Source: Roseovarius amoyensis
Lineage (GTDB): Bacteria > Pseudomonadota > Alphaproteobacteria > Rhodobacterales > Rhodobacteraceae
DNA length: 64,000 bases
Direction of reading: 5' to 3'
Assembly (NCBI RefSeq): GCF_003260265.1
Contig: NZ_QITQ01000014.1
Span: forward strand, 21,506 to 85,505
The notes under the pieces are model-generated. The model was given only the letters and a program-made list of their open reading frames with translations. It searched no databases and was not told the origin of the DNA. Of this stretch, positions 36,843 through 47,177 are shown piece by piece. Positions within the stretch are counted from its first letter, which is position 1. The number at the start of each line of letters is the position of its first letter. The translations under genes and the position numbers were made by a program.

Positions 36843-38166
36843 GGGTCGAACTCAGCCCCTCGGGGCGGCCCACCACGACAAAGGTCAGCTTGTCGGGGTC
36901 GAGCAGCTCACGCGCCACCCGGTTCACATCTTCCAGCGTCACCGCGTTCATCCGGTCGTTGCGCGTGGCGATATAATCCTTGGGAAACCCGTCAATCTGC
37001 ATCCCCACCGCGATGTTTGCGATGGGGCCATTGCCGTCGAAACGCAGCGGGTAGGCGCCGGTGATATAGGTCTTGGCGTCGGCCAGTTCCCTGGCGCTGA
37101 CGCCCTCATTGCGGATGCGCGCCCATTGTTCGCGGATCACCTCGATCGTCTCGGCCACCCGGTCATTGGCGGACGAGACCGAGCCGACCCAAATCTCGCC
37201 GTTATCCTTGTCCGACAGGTAGGTGTAGACACCATAGGTCAACCCGCGCTTTTCGCGCACCTCGGTCATCAGCCGGCTTTCGAACCCGCCGCCGCCGATG
37301 ATGTGGTTGAGGATGTAGGCGGCAAAGAAGTCCGGGTCTTCGCGGTCGATCCCCGGCTGGCCGAAGATCACGGATGATTGCGGCGTGTCGAAATCGATCA
37401 CCTCGATCCCGCCGGGCAGGTTCTGGTCCGCCCGGCCAGGCAGCGGCGCGCCGGTTTCGGGCAGGTCGCCCAGCAAACGGTCAAGCAGTGCTGACAGCTC
37501 GTCCGCGGTGATGTCGCCCACCGCGCTGATATAGACCCTGTCACGCGCGAAAACCGCCTTGTGCGCCGCCAGCAGATCGTCGCGCGTCAATGCCGAGACG
37601 CTTTCGATGGTGCCGTCGGAGGGGCTACCATAGGGGTGATCGCCAAAGACCAGGCTGGCAAAGGTGTTGCGGGCGATGGTTCCGGGGTCCTTGAGGCTGG
37701 AATTCAGCCCCGCGATCACCTGTGCGCGCACCCTTTCGATGGCCTCGGGCGTCAGGCTGGGCGCTGTGATGCTGGCGCGCAGCAACTCGATCGCCTCATC
37801 GCGGGTTTCGGTGAGGAATCGCGCAGAGACGCTGACTGCGTCGTCGCTGGCGCCATAGCTGAATTCGGCTGCGATTTCCTCGGTCGCGCGGGCAAAGTCG
37901 CGCGCATCCATGTCGCCGGTGCCTTCTTCCAGCAGCCCGGTCATCAGGTTGACCGCGCCGCGCCTGTCCGGCGCATCCAGCGACGTGCCGCCGCGAAAGC
38001 GCAGTTCCAGCGCCACGAAGGGGATCGAATGTTCCTCGACCAGCCAGGCGTCGATGCCGCCCGGCGTGGTGATTTCCTGGATATCCACACCGGCCCGTGC
38101 GGGCAGGGCCGCAAGCATGGCCACTAGGGCAAGGGCGGGGATCAGGACAGAACGAAAGAGCCTCAT
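36835..38166 (-). CDS. M16-family peptidase-like protein, inactive partner
   Basis: A 443-residue secreted protein (signal peptide about 1-25) with two M16 half-barrels. The zinc motif HxxEH is replaced by NLMTG at residues 73-77, so it cannot cut by itself. The C-terminal Arg/Tyr substrate motif (REKRGLTYGVYTY, near 300) is kept. Such proteins pair with an active M16 subunit like the alpha/beta subunits of mitochondrial processing peptidase. The active partner is encoded immediately upstream with a 4-bp overlap. Confidence 0.9.
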   Translation of the reverse strand: MRLFRSVLIPALALVAMLAALPARAGVDIQEITTPGGIDAWLVEEHSIPFVALELRFRGGTSLDAPDRRGAVNLMTGLLEEGTGDMDARDFARATEEIAAEFSYGASDDAVSVSARFLTETRDEAIELLRASITAPSLTPEAIERVRAQVIAGLNSSLKDPGTIARNTFASLVFGDHPYGSPSDGTIESVSALTRDDLLAAHKAVFARDRVYISAVGDITADELSALLDRLLGDLPETGAPLPGRADQNLPGGIEVIDFDTPQSSVIFGQPGIDREDPDFFAAYILNHIIGGGGFESRLMTEVREKRGLTYGVYTYLSDKDNGEIWVGSVSSANDRVAETIEVIREQWARIRNEGVSARELADAKTYITGAYPLRFDGNGPIANIAVGMQIDGFPKDYIATRNDRMNAVTLEDVNRVARELLDPDKLTFVVVGRPEGLSSTLN

Positions 38167-39500
38167 TGCGTCACCTCCGGGGCCAAAAGCCAGCCTGTCA
38201 CGGATCGGTCGCGGTCAAGCAGGATGCGCGCGGCCTCGCGCACCTCTTCGGCGGTGACCGATTGCAGGACCTCGGGCCAGGCCTGCACGTCGGCGACGGT
38301 TAGCCCCTGCGTCAGCGCCCGGCCATAGCGATTGGCAAGCCGCCCGACATCGTCGCGGGCATAGATTTCATGCGCCTGCACCTGCATCTTGATACGGCTC
38401 AGCTGATCGGGGTCGATGCCGGTTTCGGCAGCCTCGGTCAGCACCGCGTCCATCGCCGCCTCGGCCTGTTCCAAGGTCACGCCGGGCGCGGGGGCCACGG
38501 TGATGCCGAAAGTGGTATCGTCCAGCGAGGTGCCGCCGTAATAGGCCCCGGTATAGACCGCCAGCCGTTCGTCGAATTGCAGCTTTTCGGTCAGGATCGA
38601 GGTATTGCCGCCGCCCAGGGCCTCGGCCAGCACGGTCAGGGCCGCAGGCTGCCGCTGTTGGCCGCTGTCGCGCTCGGGTACCAGGTAGCTGCGGCTGACA
38701 TAGGGCTGGCCGACGCGCGCATCCTTCAGCACCAGCCGGCGTTCGGCGATCTGCGGCGGCTCTTCGGGGCGCAGGCGTTGGGGCAGGTCCGGGTTGGCCG
38801 GGATCGCGCCATAGTATGTTTCCGCCAGGCCGCGCACCTCGTCCGGCTCGACATCGCCGGCGACCACAAGCACGGCGTTGTTGGGGGCGTAATAGGTGCG
38901 GTAAAAGCTTAGCGCGTCATCCAGCCCCAGCGCCCGCATCTCGTGCATCCAGCCGATGATTGGCTGGCCGTAGCGGTGGTTGAGATACTGCGCCGCGTTC
39001 ATCTGTTCGCGAAACAGGCTGCCGGGGCTGGTTTCGACCCGCTGGTTGCGTTCCTCGATGATGACGTCGCGTTCGGTGGCGACAGCGGCCTCGTCCAGTT
39101 GCAGGTTGACCATGCGGTCGCTTTCCATCCGCATCATCAGTTCCAGCCGGTCGGCGGCGATGCGCTGGTAATAGGCGGTGTAATCATAGCTGGTAAAGGC
39201 GTTGTCACGCCCGCCATTGAGCGCCACCGTGGCCGAGAATTCACCCGGCTCCAGCGTGTCGGTGCCCTTGAACATAAGGTGTTCCAGGAAATGCGCCACA
39301 CCCGAGACGCCGGGCGTTTCATCGGCCGAACCGGTCTTGTACCAGACCATGTGCACCACCACCGGCGCGCGGTGATCCTCGATCACCACCACCTGCATGC
39401 CATTGTCGAGATCGAAGGTGGTGACGGCATCCTCTGCCAGGGCCGGCGGCGCCACTGCCGCGAACAGTATCGCGCAGAGCGCCGCGAGATAATTGCGCAT
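38163..39500 (-). CDS. M16-family zinc peptidase, active subunit
   Basis: 445 residues from ATG 39500 (AAGGAGG upstream). A signal peptide covers about 1-22. The inverted zinc motif HFLEH is at 70-74, and the third ligand Glu is about 76 residues later in ERDVIIEERNQR. It is predicted to be periplasmic and to work with the inactive partner encoded next, as a heterodimeric peptide-degrading enzyme. Natural substrates are unknown. A longer in-frame start at 39683 lacks a signal-peptide-like N-terminus and is rejected. Confidence 0.92.
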   Translation of the reverse strand: MRNYLAALCAILFAAVAPPALAEDAVTTFDLDNGMQVVVIEDHRAPVVVHMVWYKTGSADETPGVSGVAHFLEHLMFKGTDTLEPGEFSATVALNGGRDNAFTSYDYTAYYQRIAADRLELMMRMESDRMVNLQLDEAAVATERDVIIEERNQRVETSPGSLFREQMNAAQYLNHRYGQPIIGWMHEMRALGLDDALSFYRTYYAPNNAVLVVAGDVEPDEVRGLAETYYGAIPANPDLPQRLRPEEPPQIAERRLVLKDARVGQPYVSRSYLVPERDSGQQRQPAALTVLAEALGGGNTSILTEKLQFDERLAVYTGAYYGGTSLDDTTFGITVAPAPGVTLEQAEAAMDAVLTEAAETGIDPDQLSRIKMQVQAHEIYARDDVGRLANRYGRALTQGLTVADVQAWPEVLQSVTAEEVREAARILLDRDRSVTGWLLAPEVTQ

Positions 39501-39598
39501 GAACTGCCTCCTTGCCGCCCCTCTGGCGGGGTGTCGGGTCATCATCGGGGGACAAGATACGTCGCGTGCGCCCCAGTTCAAGGCGGCGGCTGCGCGCG

Positions 39599-40126
39599 TC
39601 AGCGTGAGGCCGGCGGCGGTGCGGACGGCGTCACGATGCCGGCGCGGCGCAGGCGTTCGCGTTCGGCCTGCTCGTTCAGCCACTGGCGCTTGTAGGCGTC
39701 GGTGTAGTCATCCCTCGGCCCGATGCGCAGCAGGTTCCTGCGGCCGTACCTGCGTCGGATCTCGTCGTCCTCGGCCCGCAAGGTCTGACGAATCGCCGGA
39801 TCGGTGCCGTGGCGCCCGGCGTGACGCACAAGCCCGGCGTCGCTGGGCGAGATGGCGGTGCTGGTAATCACGCTGGGGTTACCGCCCAGCGCGGCGATGC
39901 CATCCTCGATAGGGGTCTGGTCGGTGCGGTTGCCCGCGCCGGGTTGGGGCGGGGGCAGTTCGGCATAGCTTTCGGGTTCCTGCAGCGGCTTGCCGGGAAC
40001 GATTGCGAACTCGTCCGGTCCGTCACCCTCGGTCTGGAACCGTGTCAGCGTGATGTCGCGGTCGCGTGAACACGCGGCCAGAACCAGCACCAGCCCAATC
40101 ATGATGATCTTGCGCGGCAACGTCAT
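39599..40126 (-). CDS. DUF3035 lipoprotein (possible BamF)
   Basis: 175 residues from ATG 40126, with an N-terminal hydrophobic stretch ending in the lipobox LAAC and then charged, Pro/Gln-rich sequence. The conserved block FAIVPGKPLQEPESYAELPPP is the DUF3035 hallmark. This family has been linked to BamF, an alphaproteobacterial subunit of the outer-membrane barrel assembly complex; I recall this association but cannot check it. It sits between lspA, the lipoprotein signal peptidase that would mature it, and the M16 pair. Confidence 0.8.
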   Translation of the reverse strand: MTLPRKIIMIGLVLVLAACSRDRDITLTRFQTEGDGPDEFAIVPGKPLQEPESYAELPPPQPGAGNRTDQTPIEDGIAALGGNPSVITSTAISPSDAGLVRHAGRHGTDPAIRQTLRAEDDEIRRRYGRRNLLRIGPRDDYTDAYKRQWLNEQAERERLRRAGIVTPSAPPPASR

Positions 40127-40179
40127 CCGCCAGTCTCCCGTCGTCATTCGCGCAGCCTTAGCGCATCATGTGCCAAAGG

Positions 40180-40650
40180 TCACGCGGCCTTTTTCCCCGA
40201 CCCGAATACTACCATGCCGATGGCCCCGGCGAAAACCGCGATATCGGCGACGTTGAAGGCATAAGGGTTGTCGATGCCGCAGCACGACATGTTGAGAAAA
40301 TCCGCCACCGCACCATAAAGCACCCGGTCGATGACATTTCCCAGCGCCCCGCCGACCAGCACGCCGGCGGCGATTTCCTGCCATGGGCCGCCCTGTTCGC
40401 GCCTCAGCCACCACAGCACCGCCGCCGATATCACCAGCGCCAGCGCGATCAGCACCCAGCGCGTGGCCGGTGCATCGCCCGCGAACAGGCCGAAATTGAT
40501 GCCGTAGTTCCACGCCATGCGCAGGTTCAGATAGGGCGGCCACAGCTCGATCCGGCCAAGGCGGTCGAGATCGAGCATGTGGACGACCCAGTATTTCGTC
40601 ACCTGATCGAGCAGCAGAATGGCCAATCCGGCCCATAACACACGGCGCAT
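40180..40650 (-). CDS. lspA: Lipoprotein signal peptidase LspA
   Basis: A 156-residue aspartyl peptidase of the inner membrane that cleaves prolipoproteins before the lipid-modified Cys. It has four membrane helices. The catalytic aspartates are D108 (GNVIDRV) and D136 (FNVADIAV). The loop between them is slightly longer than usual and contains the pair C123-C124. It is followed by the DUF3035 lipoprotein gene. Confidence 0.95.
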   Translation of the reverse strand: MRRVLWAGLAILLLDQVTKYWVVHMLDLDRLGRIELWPPYLNLRMAWNYGINFGLFAGDAPATRWVLIALALVISAAVLWWLRREQGGPWQEIAAGVLVGGALGNVIDRVLYGAVADFLNMSCCGIDNPYAFNVADIAVFAGAIGMVVFGSGKKAA

Positions 40651-40675
40651 GGCGGGTTTTCCCTTTCTGCCGGGG

Positions 40676-42265
40676 CTAGTGCCGGAAATGGCGCATCGAG
40701 GTAAAGACCATCGCCAGCCCGGCCTCGTCAGCCGCCTTGATCACCTCTTCGTCGCGCATTGAGCCGCCGGGCTGGATCACCGCTGTCGCGCCAGCCTCTG
40801 CCGCGGTCAACAGCCCGTCGGCAAAGGGAAAGAACGCGTCAGAGGCCACCACGCTGCCCTGTGTGAGCGGCGCATCCAGGCCCAGCTCGCCCGCCATGTC
40901 CTGCGATTTGCGGGCGGCGATGCGGCAGCTGTCGACACGGCTCATCTGGCCGGCGCCAATGCCGACGGTGGCGCCGTCACGGACATAGACGATGGCATTC
41001 GATTTCACATGCTTGGCGACTGACCAGGCAAACAGCATGTCGGCAAGTTCCCGCTGATCCGGGGCGCGTTTGGTGACGACCTTCAGCGCATCGGCCGCGA
41101 TCCGGCCATTGTCGCGGTCCTGCACCAGGAAACCGCCCGCAACCTGCCGGAACACCCGCCCGGGCGACGCCGGGTCGGCCAGCCCGCCGGTGGTCAGCAG
41201 GCGCAGGTTCTTCTTGCGGGCAAATACCTCGCGCGCGCCCTCGTCAGCCTCGGGCGCGATCACCACCTCGGTAAAGATGTTGGTTATTTCCTCGGCCGTT
41301 TCAGCGTCGAGCGGGCTGTTGAGCGCGACAATCCCGCCAAAGGCGCTGGTGCGGTCACAGTCGAACGCCCGGCGATAGGCGTCTTTCAGGCTGTCGCCCC
41401 TTGCCACGCCGCTGGGGTTGGCGTGCTTGATAATGGCGCAGGCCGGGCCATTGGCCGGGTCGAATTCACTGACCAGTTCAAAGGCTGCGTCGGTGTCGTT
41501 GATGTTGTTGTAGCTCAGCTCCTTGCCCTGGTGCTGAACGGCCGTCGAAACGCCCGGCCGGGCACTGCCATCGGTGTAGAAGGCAGCGTTCTGGTGGGGG
41601 TTTTCGCCATAGCGCAGGCTTTGTGCCAGGGTGCCGGCAAAGGCGCGGCGGCGCGGTTCCGCCACGCCGATGGCGTCGGCCATCCAGGTGCTGACCGCGG
41701 CATCATAGGCGGCGGTGCGAGCATAGGCCTTTTGCGCCAGCTTGCGGCGGAATTTCGGGCATGTGGCGCCCTGGTGCTGGTCCATGTCGCCCAGCAGCTT
41801 GTCGTAGTCCTCGACATCCACAACCACGGTGACAAAGGCGTGGTTCTTGGCGGCAGCGCGAATCATCGCCGGGCCGCCGATGTCGATGTTCTCGACACAG
41901 GTGTCATAATCGGCGCCGCGGGCCACGGTTTCCTCGAACGGGTAGAGGTTGACCACCAGCAGGTCGATGGGGCCGATCCCGTGTTCGTCCATCGCGCCGG
42001 TGTGGGCGGGGTTGTCGCGCAGCGCCAGCAGCCCGCCATGCACCACCGGGTGCAGGGTCTTGACGCGGCCATCCATCATCTCGGGAAAGCCGGTCAGCTC
42101 GGCGACGTCGCGCACCTTCAGTCCGGCCTCGCGCAGCGCTGCGGCCGTGCCGCCGGTCGAAACCAGTTCGACCCCACGTTCGGCCAGCGCCTGCCCCAGG
42201 GGGATCAGGCCGGTCTTGTCGGAAACGGAAATCAGGGCGCGGCGCAGCGGCGCATTGTCGGTCAT
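40676..42265 (-). CDS. purH: Bifunctional AICAR transformylase / IMP cyclohydrolase
   Basis: The last two steps of de novo purine synthesis, 529 residues from ATG 42265. The N-terminal cyclohydrolase domain (about 1-200) has [13 protein letters not shown] and [10 protein letters not shown]. The C-terminal transformylase domain contains the KHANPSG motif and ends SMRHFRH, as expected. It lies between a heparinase-like gene and lspA, a layout common in Rhodobacteraceae. Confidence 0.97.
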   Translation of the reverse strand: MTDNAPLRRALISVSDKTGLIPLGQALAERGVELVSTGGTAAALREAGLKVRDVAELTGFPEMMDGRVKTLHPVVHGGLLALRDNPAHTGAMDEHGIGPIDLLVVNLYPFEETVARGADYDTCVENIDIGGPAMIRAAAKNHAFVTVVVDVEDYDKLLGDMDQHQGATCPKFRRKLAQKAYARTAAYDAAVSTWMADAIGVAEPRRRAFAGTLAQSLRYGENPHQNAAFYTDGSARPGVSTAVQHQGKELSYNNINDTDAAFELVSEFDPANGPACAIIKHANPSGVARGDSLKDAYRRAFDCDRTSAFGGIVALNSPLDAETAEEITNIFTEVVIAPEADEGAREVFARKKNLRLLTTGGLADPASPGRVFRQVAGGFLVQDRDNGRIAADALKVVTKRAPDQRELADMLFAWSVAKHVKSNAIVYVRDGATVGIGAGQMSRVDSCRIAARKSQDMAGELGLDAPLTQGSVVASDAFFPFADGLLTAAEAGATAVIQPGGSMRDEEVIKAADEAGLAMVFTSMRHFRH

Positions 42266-42291
42266 CTGTGGAAATTCCTTGCTCGTTCCAG

Positions 42292-44034
42292 TCAGGGTTC
42301 GGTCACCGGGTCCAGCCCGTCGCGGGCCAGGTCGCGGATGCCGACAGGCGACTCCTGCGGTTTGGCCAGTGACCAACGTGTGCGGGTCGCATACTCCATC
42401 GCGCGGCCGGATAGAACGATTTGTTTGGTCGCACGCGGTTTCAGCCGGGTCTTTTCCAGATAAACGCTGGGTTCCAGCGCCATGGTGGTACTGCCGTCGC
42501 AGCGCAGGATCCAGATTTCACCGCTCATCAGTGCCATCGAGGCGGCATGCCCGCCCATGTCCAGCGACACATCCACATCCGGGTGCAGGTGAAAGCGGAT
42601 CTCGAACGGGATACCATCGAGGCCGGTGGCATCCAGCGCGGCGTCGAAACGCGGGCGGTCATCGTCATCGAGCGTCAGCAGCATGTCCTCGCCCACCAGC
42701 CCGCGACCGTCGAATGTCAGTTCCAGCCGGCGCACATGGGTCAGCCCAAATTCGGCGACATAGCCGTCATGCCCGCCCTCGAATCGCGACCCGTCCTGCG
42801 CCTGGCTAAGCTCGACAGGTACCTTGCGCGGGGCGGTGACCAGGTATTCGCGCCCGTCGCGCACCGGACCCAGCCGTGCGCTGGATTTCTCCGCCAGCAC
42901 CAGGGTGGAATGCGATGGCGTGGCCCGCCCGGCGCGCCGCCAGTCGGGCCCGAAATTCGCGCCCGAGCCGCAATTGACGATCAGCGGCCTGCGGCCCGAG
43001 GTCAGTTCGAACGCCAGAGTCGAGGCATGCGCATCGGCCGAGGCGCGGCCCTGCGGCGGTGGCGCGGCGTCGATGATGATGCTGGTGCGCCCGGCGCTGT
43101 GCCGGGCAAACCCCATCGCCAGCCCGCCCGGCGCGCGCCCCTTGACCCCGCTGTCGGCCAGCGCGTGGTCAAGTCGCCCCTCCAGCCCGCGGCCGCCGCC
43201 GTGAAACCGCGCCAGCCCGCCATCGGCGTGGCGCAGGGTGCGCAGCGTTGGCGCGATCCGTTCGATTGCCGCCCAATGGGTTTCGCTGGCGCCACGCCCG
43301 GCCTCGCCCAGCGCCACCGCTGCCCAGGTCAGCAAGCTGAAGACATCAAGCAGTTCCTCGGGGTTGCGGGTGGGCAAGCCGCCCTGATCGTCGATCTGGC
43401 TGCGGCATTCGCGGTCGAGCGCCGTCACCGCCGGGGCAAGGTGGCGCTCCATCCCCTCGAGCGAGATAGAGGCATAGATCAGCCCGGTCAGCGCCTCGAA
43501 TCGCGGCAGGCCCGGTGCCGATGCCTTCCACCGGCGGCCAAGAAAATTGGTCTGCGCCGCGAGCGAGCGGTAGAACGCCTGCGAGGCCTCGCTTTCCTGC
43601 CCGCTGAGCAGGAAAAAGGCGTGGCTGATCCAGCGCATCAGCCGCCGGCCGGTCAGGTCGGGCGTCCAGCCGGGGCCGCGCCCGCGCCCGAAACGTTCGA
43701 TCCAGCCCCACAGCCAGGCCTGCGCGCAGGCCCGTGCCGGGCCATCACCCACCGCCGCCAGGTCATCCAGCCAGCCAAACCCGTGCAGCGCCTCGGCAAA
43801 GCCGCGGTCAGGCGGGGCGATATCCCACATGTTGGTGTCGGGGGCCTGTACCAGCTGACCGGCGAACAGGAAATTGCCGGCAATCAGTTGCCGACCACGG
43901 GCAAAGCTGCCGATGCTGCGCGGTTCCGGCTGCGATCTGAAGGCGGTAGCAGGCCGACCCAGCACCGCCCGTCGCGCCGCCAGCCGGTTTTGCAGCCGTG
44001 TCCAGCGCAGGGTCAGGTTTTGGGGATTCGCCAT
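42292..44034 (-). CDS. Heparinase II/III-family protein
   Basis: A 580-residue protein with the two-part layout of this family: a helical toroid (about 60-330) and a beta-sandwich domain (about 340-560) with the heparinase II/III-like core ([27 protein letters not shown]). No signal peptide is seen, so it may be cytoplasmic or exported in another way. Members are polysaccharide lyases or of unknown activity; the substrate cannot be inferred. It lies 26 bp upstream of purH in the same direction. Confidence 0.85.
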   Translation of the reverse strand: MANPQNLTLRWTRLQNRLAARRAVLGRPATAFRSQPEPRSIGSFARGRQLIAGNFLFAGQLVQAPDTNMWDIAPPDRGFAEALHGFGWLDDLAAVGDGPARACAQAWLWGWIERFGRGRGPGWTPDLTGRRLMRWISHAFFLLSGQESEASQAFYRSLAAQTNFLGRRWKASAPGLPRFEALTGLIYASISLEGMERHLAPAVTALDRECRSQIDDQGGLPTRNPEELLDVFSLLTWAAVALGEAGRGASETHWAAIERIAPTLRTLRHADGGLARFHGGGRGLEGRLDHALADSGVKGRAPGGLAMGFARHSAGRTSIIIDAAPPPQGRASADAHASTLAFELTSGRRPLIVNCGSGANFGPDWRRAGRATPSHSTLVLAEKSSARLGPVRDGREYLVTAPRKVPVELSQAQDGSRFEGGHDGYVAEFGLTHVRRLELTFDGRGLVGEDMLLTLDDDDRPRFDAALDATGLDGIPFEIRFHLHPDVDVSLDMGGHAASMALMSGEIWILRCDGSTTMALEPSVYLEKTRLKPRATKQIVLSGRAMEYATRTRWSLAKPQESPVGIRDLARDGLDPVTEP

Positions 44035-44150
44035 GCCTTTTGCCTCTGCGCGCTCTTGCCGGCGCCGACGGTGCCACTATAGCGCCCCGGCTCGGTCAAG
44101 TCACGGCAGATCGGGCCAAGACACGCGGCCTGCGGCGCCGCGGTATCGGC

Positions 44151-44285
44151 TCAGCCGTTGATGATGGCGATAACGATCAGGGCGAAGGCGCTGACGCCTG
44201 CGGTCCAGGCGCTGACCTTGATGAAGCCCTCAAAGGTCTTCTCATGCGCCGTGATGTCCATTTCGCCGTGCTTGTGCTTGCTCAT
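44151..44285 (-). CDS. aa3-type cytochrome c oxidase subunit IV (small)
   Basis: A 44-residue membrane protein from ATG 44285 with a conserved cytoplasmic N-terminus (HGEMDITAHEKTFEGFIK) and one membrane helix (about 23-42). This matches the tiny subunit IV of the Paracoccus/Rhodobacter aa3 oxidase. In frame the sequence stays open to 44432, but the upstream part does not match the family. It is encoded alone, far from the large oxidase subunits. Confidence 0.9.
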   Translation of the reverse strand: MSKHKHGEMDITAHEKTFEGFIKVSAWTAGVSAFALIVIAIING

Positions 44286-44400
44286 CGGTCCGGTTTCCCT
44301 GTCATGCGGTTGCCGCTCTGGCGGCTGGATATCCCATTCGCGGGGCGCTGTCACCACCCGGATGCGACTGTAGTCAGGGCATTTTCGTGCCTGCGTCGCC

Positions 44401-45447
44401 TTATTCCCCGGCGTGCCAGAGCCAGGCGCCATCCTCGCGCCGCCAGCGCGTCACCTCGCCTGCCTGGTGCAGGTGGTTGAGATGCGCCACCGACTCGGCC
44501 AGCGCCAGGCCGAAGATGCCTTCGTCGATGGATCGCTTGAAAAGCGGCGCAAAGCACTCGGCCGCGGTGTGCGGGGTGCGAAGATGCTCTCGCAGCCGGC
44601 CCAGCGCGCCGTGGTGGTTCTCAATCAGTTGTCGCATCCGCACCGGCAGCCCGGAAAACGGCAGTTTGTGCCCGCTCAGCACCAAATGCTGTTCATGCGC
44701 CAGCCCCGCCAGCCGGCCGCAGGATTCCAGCCACTCGGCCACCGGGTCGGCATCGGGTTCGGTCGGATAGACGCCGATATTGGGGCTGATCGAGGAAATG
44801 ATCTGGTCGCCCGCGATCACCAGGTTGTCGGACCTGCTCCACATCGTCAGGTGTTCGGGGGCGTGGCCGTTACCGATATGCACATCCCAGTCGCGCCCGC
44901 CAGCGTGCAGCACGTCGTCCTGCTTGACGCGAGTATAGCCCACCGGAAGCGGATAGCTGGTATCGGCGAAATTGTAGGGGCGCTGCGCCTTGCGGGCCTC
45001 GTATATCTCGGGCGGGGAGCCAGCGCCGCGCAGGAACTCCAGCGATTGTTCGCTCGCCTTGTCCTCGACATCAAGGATCAGCATCCGCGCGAACAGCCAT
45101 GCGGTGCGGGTTGTTACCAGCTCGGCACCGAAGCGTTCCATCAGCCAGCCGACCATGCCGACGTGGTCGGGGTGGTGGTGGGTCAGGATCACCCGCCCCA
45201 CCGGCCGCCCGGCCAGAGGCCCGGCAAGCACCTTTTCCCACAACTCGACCGAGTGTTTCGAGTGGAAGCCGGCATCCACCACCGTCCAGCTGTCGCCATC
45301 GTCGAGCGCGTAGATGTTGACGTGATTCAGTGCCATCGGCAGTGGCAGGCGAATCCACAGCACGCCCTCGGCTATCTCGACCGCTTCACCCCAGTCTTGC
45401 GGCTCGGCGTGCGGGTAATGCAGTATGCCTGTGCTGCCGTCCATCAT
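44401..45447 (-). CDS. Metallo-beta-lactamase-fold hydrolase
   Basis: 348 residues from ATG 45447, which overlaps the acyl-CoA dehydrogenase stop by 4 bp. The zinc motif HHHPDH is at about residue 90 and further ligands appear at GNGHAPEH and SGHKLPF. The fold resembles long MBL proteins with a C-terminal winged-helix extension (LACTB2-like). The reaction is unknown. Coupling to an acyl-CoA dehydrogenase suggests thioesterase-like or related acyl-CoA chemistry, but this is inference. Confidence 0.85.
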   Translation of the reverse strand: MMDGSTGILHYPHAEPQDWGEAVEIAEGVLWIRLPLPMALNHVNIYALDDGDSWTVVDAGFHSKHSVELWEKVLAGPLAGRPVGRVILTHHHPDHVGMVGWLMERFGAELVTTRTAWLFARMLILDVEDKASEQSLEFLRGAGSPPEIYEARKAQRPYNFADTSYPLPVGYTRVKQDDVLHAGGRDWDVHIGNGHAPEHLTMWSRSDNLVIAGDQIISSISPNIGVYPTEPDADPVAEWLESCGRLAGLAHEQHLVLSGHKLPFSGLPVRMRQLIENHHGALGRLREHLRTPHTAAECFAPLFKRSIDEGIFGLALAESVAHLNHLHQAGEVTRWRREDGAWLWHAGE

Positions 45448-47177
45448 GCTGTCAGATCCTCTGGTGTGAGCGTGTAAAGATCGTCCGTTCCGGCGGTCGC
45501 CTGGGTCAGCAGCGTGCCGTGTTCCGGCAGAAGCCGGGTGATATAGAACCGCGCCAGCCGCTTGCGATGCCCCGCGCTGCCGGTCTTGTCTTCGGCCAGC
45601 GCCGCGGCCAGGTGGAAATGTCCGCCCAGCACCCGCGCCCAGCCCAGCAGAAAGGGCATCGCGCCGGCGAAACGTTCGTTCATGTCGGTCTGCGCCAGCG
45701 CCCATTCGGTTGCCTCGCGCAGCAATTCGGCGGCCTGCCAGACCGGGCTGGCCAGGTCGGGCAGGCGGTCACGGGCAGCCTCGGCCCGGTTCTGAATCTC
45801 GTCGATCAGGGCAAAGGCTGCCTCGCCGCCATCCATCAACTTGCGTCCGGCCAGGTCCATCGCCTGGATGCCGTTGGTGCCTTCGTAGATCGCCGTCACC
45901 CGTACGTCGCGCAGGTACTGCGCGGCGCCGGTTTCCTCGATATACCCCATGCCGCCATGCACCTGCACACCCAGGTCGGCAACAGCGACGCCGGTACGGG
46001 TGCCGAACGCCTTGGTAATCGGGGTGAGGAAGGCGGCGCGCGCGGCCCAGCCCGCGTCGCCAGTGGCACGGGCCATGTCGATCGCAACCGCGTTGGCCAG
46101 CGCGATGGCGCGCGCGGCGCTGGTCTCGGCCTTCATCGTCGCCAGCATCCGCCGCACGTCGGCATGGTCGATGATGGCGCCGGTGGCGGCATCTCCGGAC
46201 AGCGGGCTGCTGCCCTGGCGGCGGTCCATCGCATAGGTCAGGGCGTGCTGACAGGCGGCCTCGGCCACACCGATGCCCTGCACGCCGACGCCCAGCCGGG
46301 CGTTGTTCATCATCGTGAACATCGCCCGCATGCCGTCATGTTCCTCGCCCACCAGCCAGCCGGTGGCGTTGTCGTATTCCATCACCGCGGTGGGGCTGCC
46401 ATGCAGGCCCATCTTGTGTTCAAGGCTGACCACGCGAAGACTGTTGGCCTTCCCCGGCGCGCCGCTCTCGTCGGGCAGGTGCCGGGGCACCAGAAACAGG
46501 CTGATCCCCTTGGTGCCCGCCACCGCGCCGGGCAGACGCGCCAGCACCAAATGACAGACGTTTTCGGTGAAATCATTGTCGGCCCAGCTGATGAATATCT
46601 TTTGCCCGCTGATGGAATAGCTGCCGTCGCAATTGGGTTCGGCCCGGGTGCGCAGCGCACCCACGTCGCTGCCCGCCTGCGGTTCGGTCAGGTTCATGGT
46701 GCCGGCCCATTCGCCCGAGATCATCTTGGGCAGATATCTATTCAGGATCTCCTCGCTGGCGTGGTTTTCCAGCGCATCAATCTGGCCCTGGGTCATCAGC
46801 GGCGAGAGTTGCAGGCTCAGGCAGGCGCTGCTCATCATCTCGTTGACGGCGGTGGTCAGCACCATTGGCAGGCCCATTCCGCCGTATTCGGACGGCGCGG
46901 CAATCGCCACCCAGCCGCCCTCGGCGATGGCGCGGTACCCTTCGGCAAAGCCGGGGCTGGTGCGCACCACGCCGTTTTCCAGCCGCGCGGGGTGCAGGTC
47001 GCCTTGCCGTTGCAGCGGCGCCAGCACATCCTCGCACATGCGGCCGGCCTCGGTCAGGATCGCCTGCACGGTGTCCTCAGTGGCGTCGGCAAAGCGGTCG
47101 GTTGCCGCGACCTGATCGAAATCCACGACATGGCGCAGAAGAAAGCGGAACTCGTCAGCCGGGGCGCGATAGGGCAT
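45444..47177 (-). CDS. Acyl-CoA dehydrogenase, long (DmdC/FadE-like) form
   Basis: An FAD-dependent dehydrogenase of 577 residues from ATG 47177 (AGGAG 8 bases upstream; N-terminus MPYRAPADEFRFLL). Domains in order are an N-terminal helical extension, the acyl-CoA dehydrogenase N and middle domains (NLTEPQAGSDVGALRT near 160), the C-terminal helical domain (YIEETGAAQYLRDVR; EGTNGIQAMDL) and an extra C-terminal helical domain. This long form includes DmdC, which oxidises methylmercaptopropionyl-CoA in DMSP demethylation, but also general acyl-CoA dehydrogenases. The sequence alone does not decide. It is coupled to the MBL hydrolase. Confidence 0.9.
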   Translation of the reverse strand: MPYRAPADEFRFLLRHVVDFDQVAATDRFADATEDTVQAILTEAGRMCEDVLAPLQRQGDLHPARLENGVVRTSPGFAEGYRAIAEGGWVAIAAPSEYGGMGLPMVLTTAVNEMMSSACLSLQLSPLMTQGQIDALENHASEEILNRYLPKMISGEWAGTMNLTEPQAGSDVGALRTRAEPNCDGSYSISGQKIFISWADNDFTENVCHLVLARLPGAVAGTKGISLFLVPRHLPDESGAPGKANSLRVVSLEHKMGLHGSPTAVMEYDNATGWLVGEEHDGMRAMFTMMNNARLGVGVQGIGVAEAACQHALTYAMDRRQGSSPLSGDAATGAIIDHADVRRMLATMKAETSAARAIALANAVAIDMARATGDAGWAARAAFLTPITKAFGTRTGVAVADLGVQVHGGMGYIEETGAAQYLRDVRVTAIYEGTNGIQAMDLAGRKLMDGGEAAFALIDEIQNRAEAARDRLPDLASPVWQAAELLREATEWALAQTDMNERFAGAMPFLLGWARVLGGHFHLAAALAEDKTGSAGHRKRLARFYITRLLPEHGTLLTQATAGTDDLYTLTPEDLTA

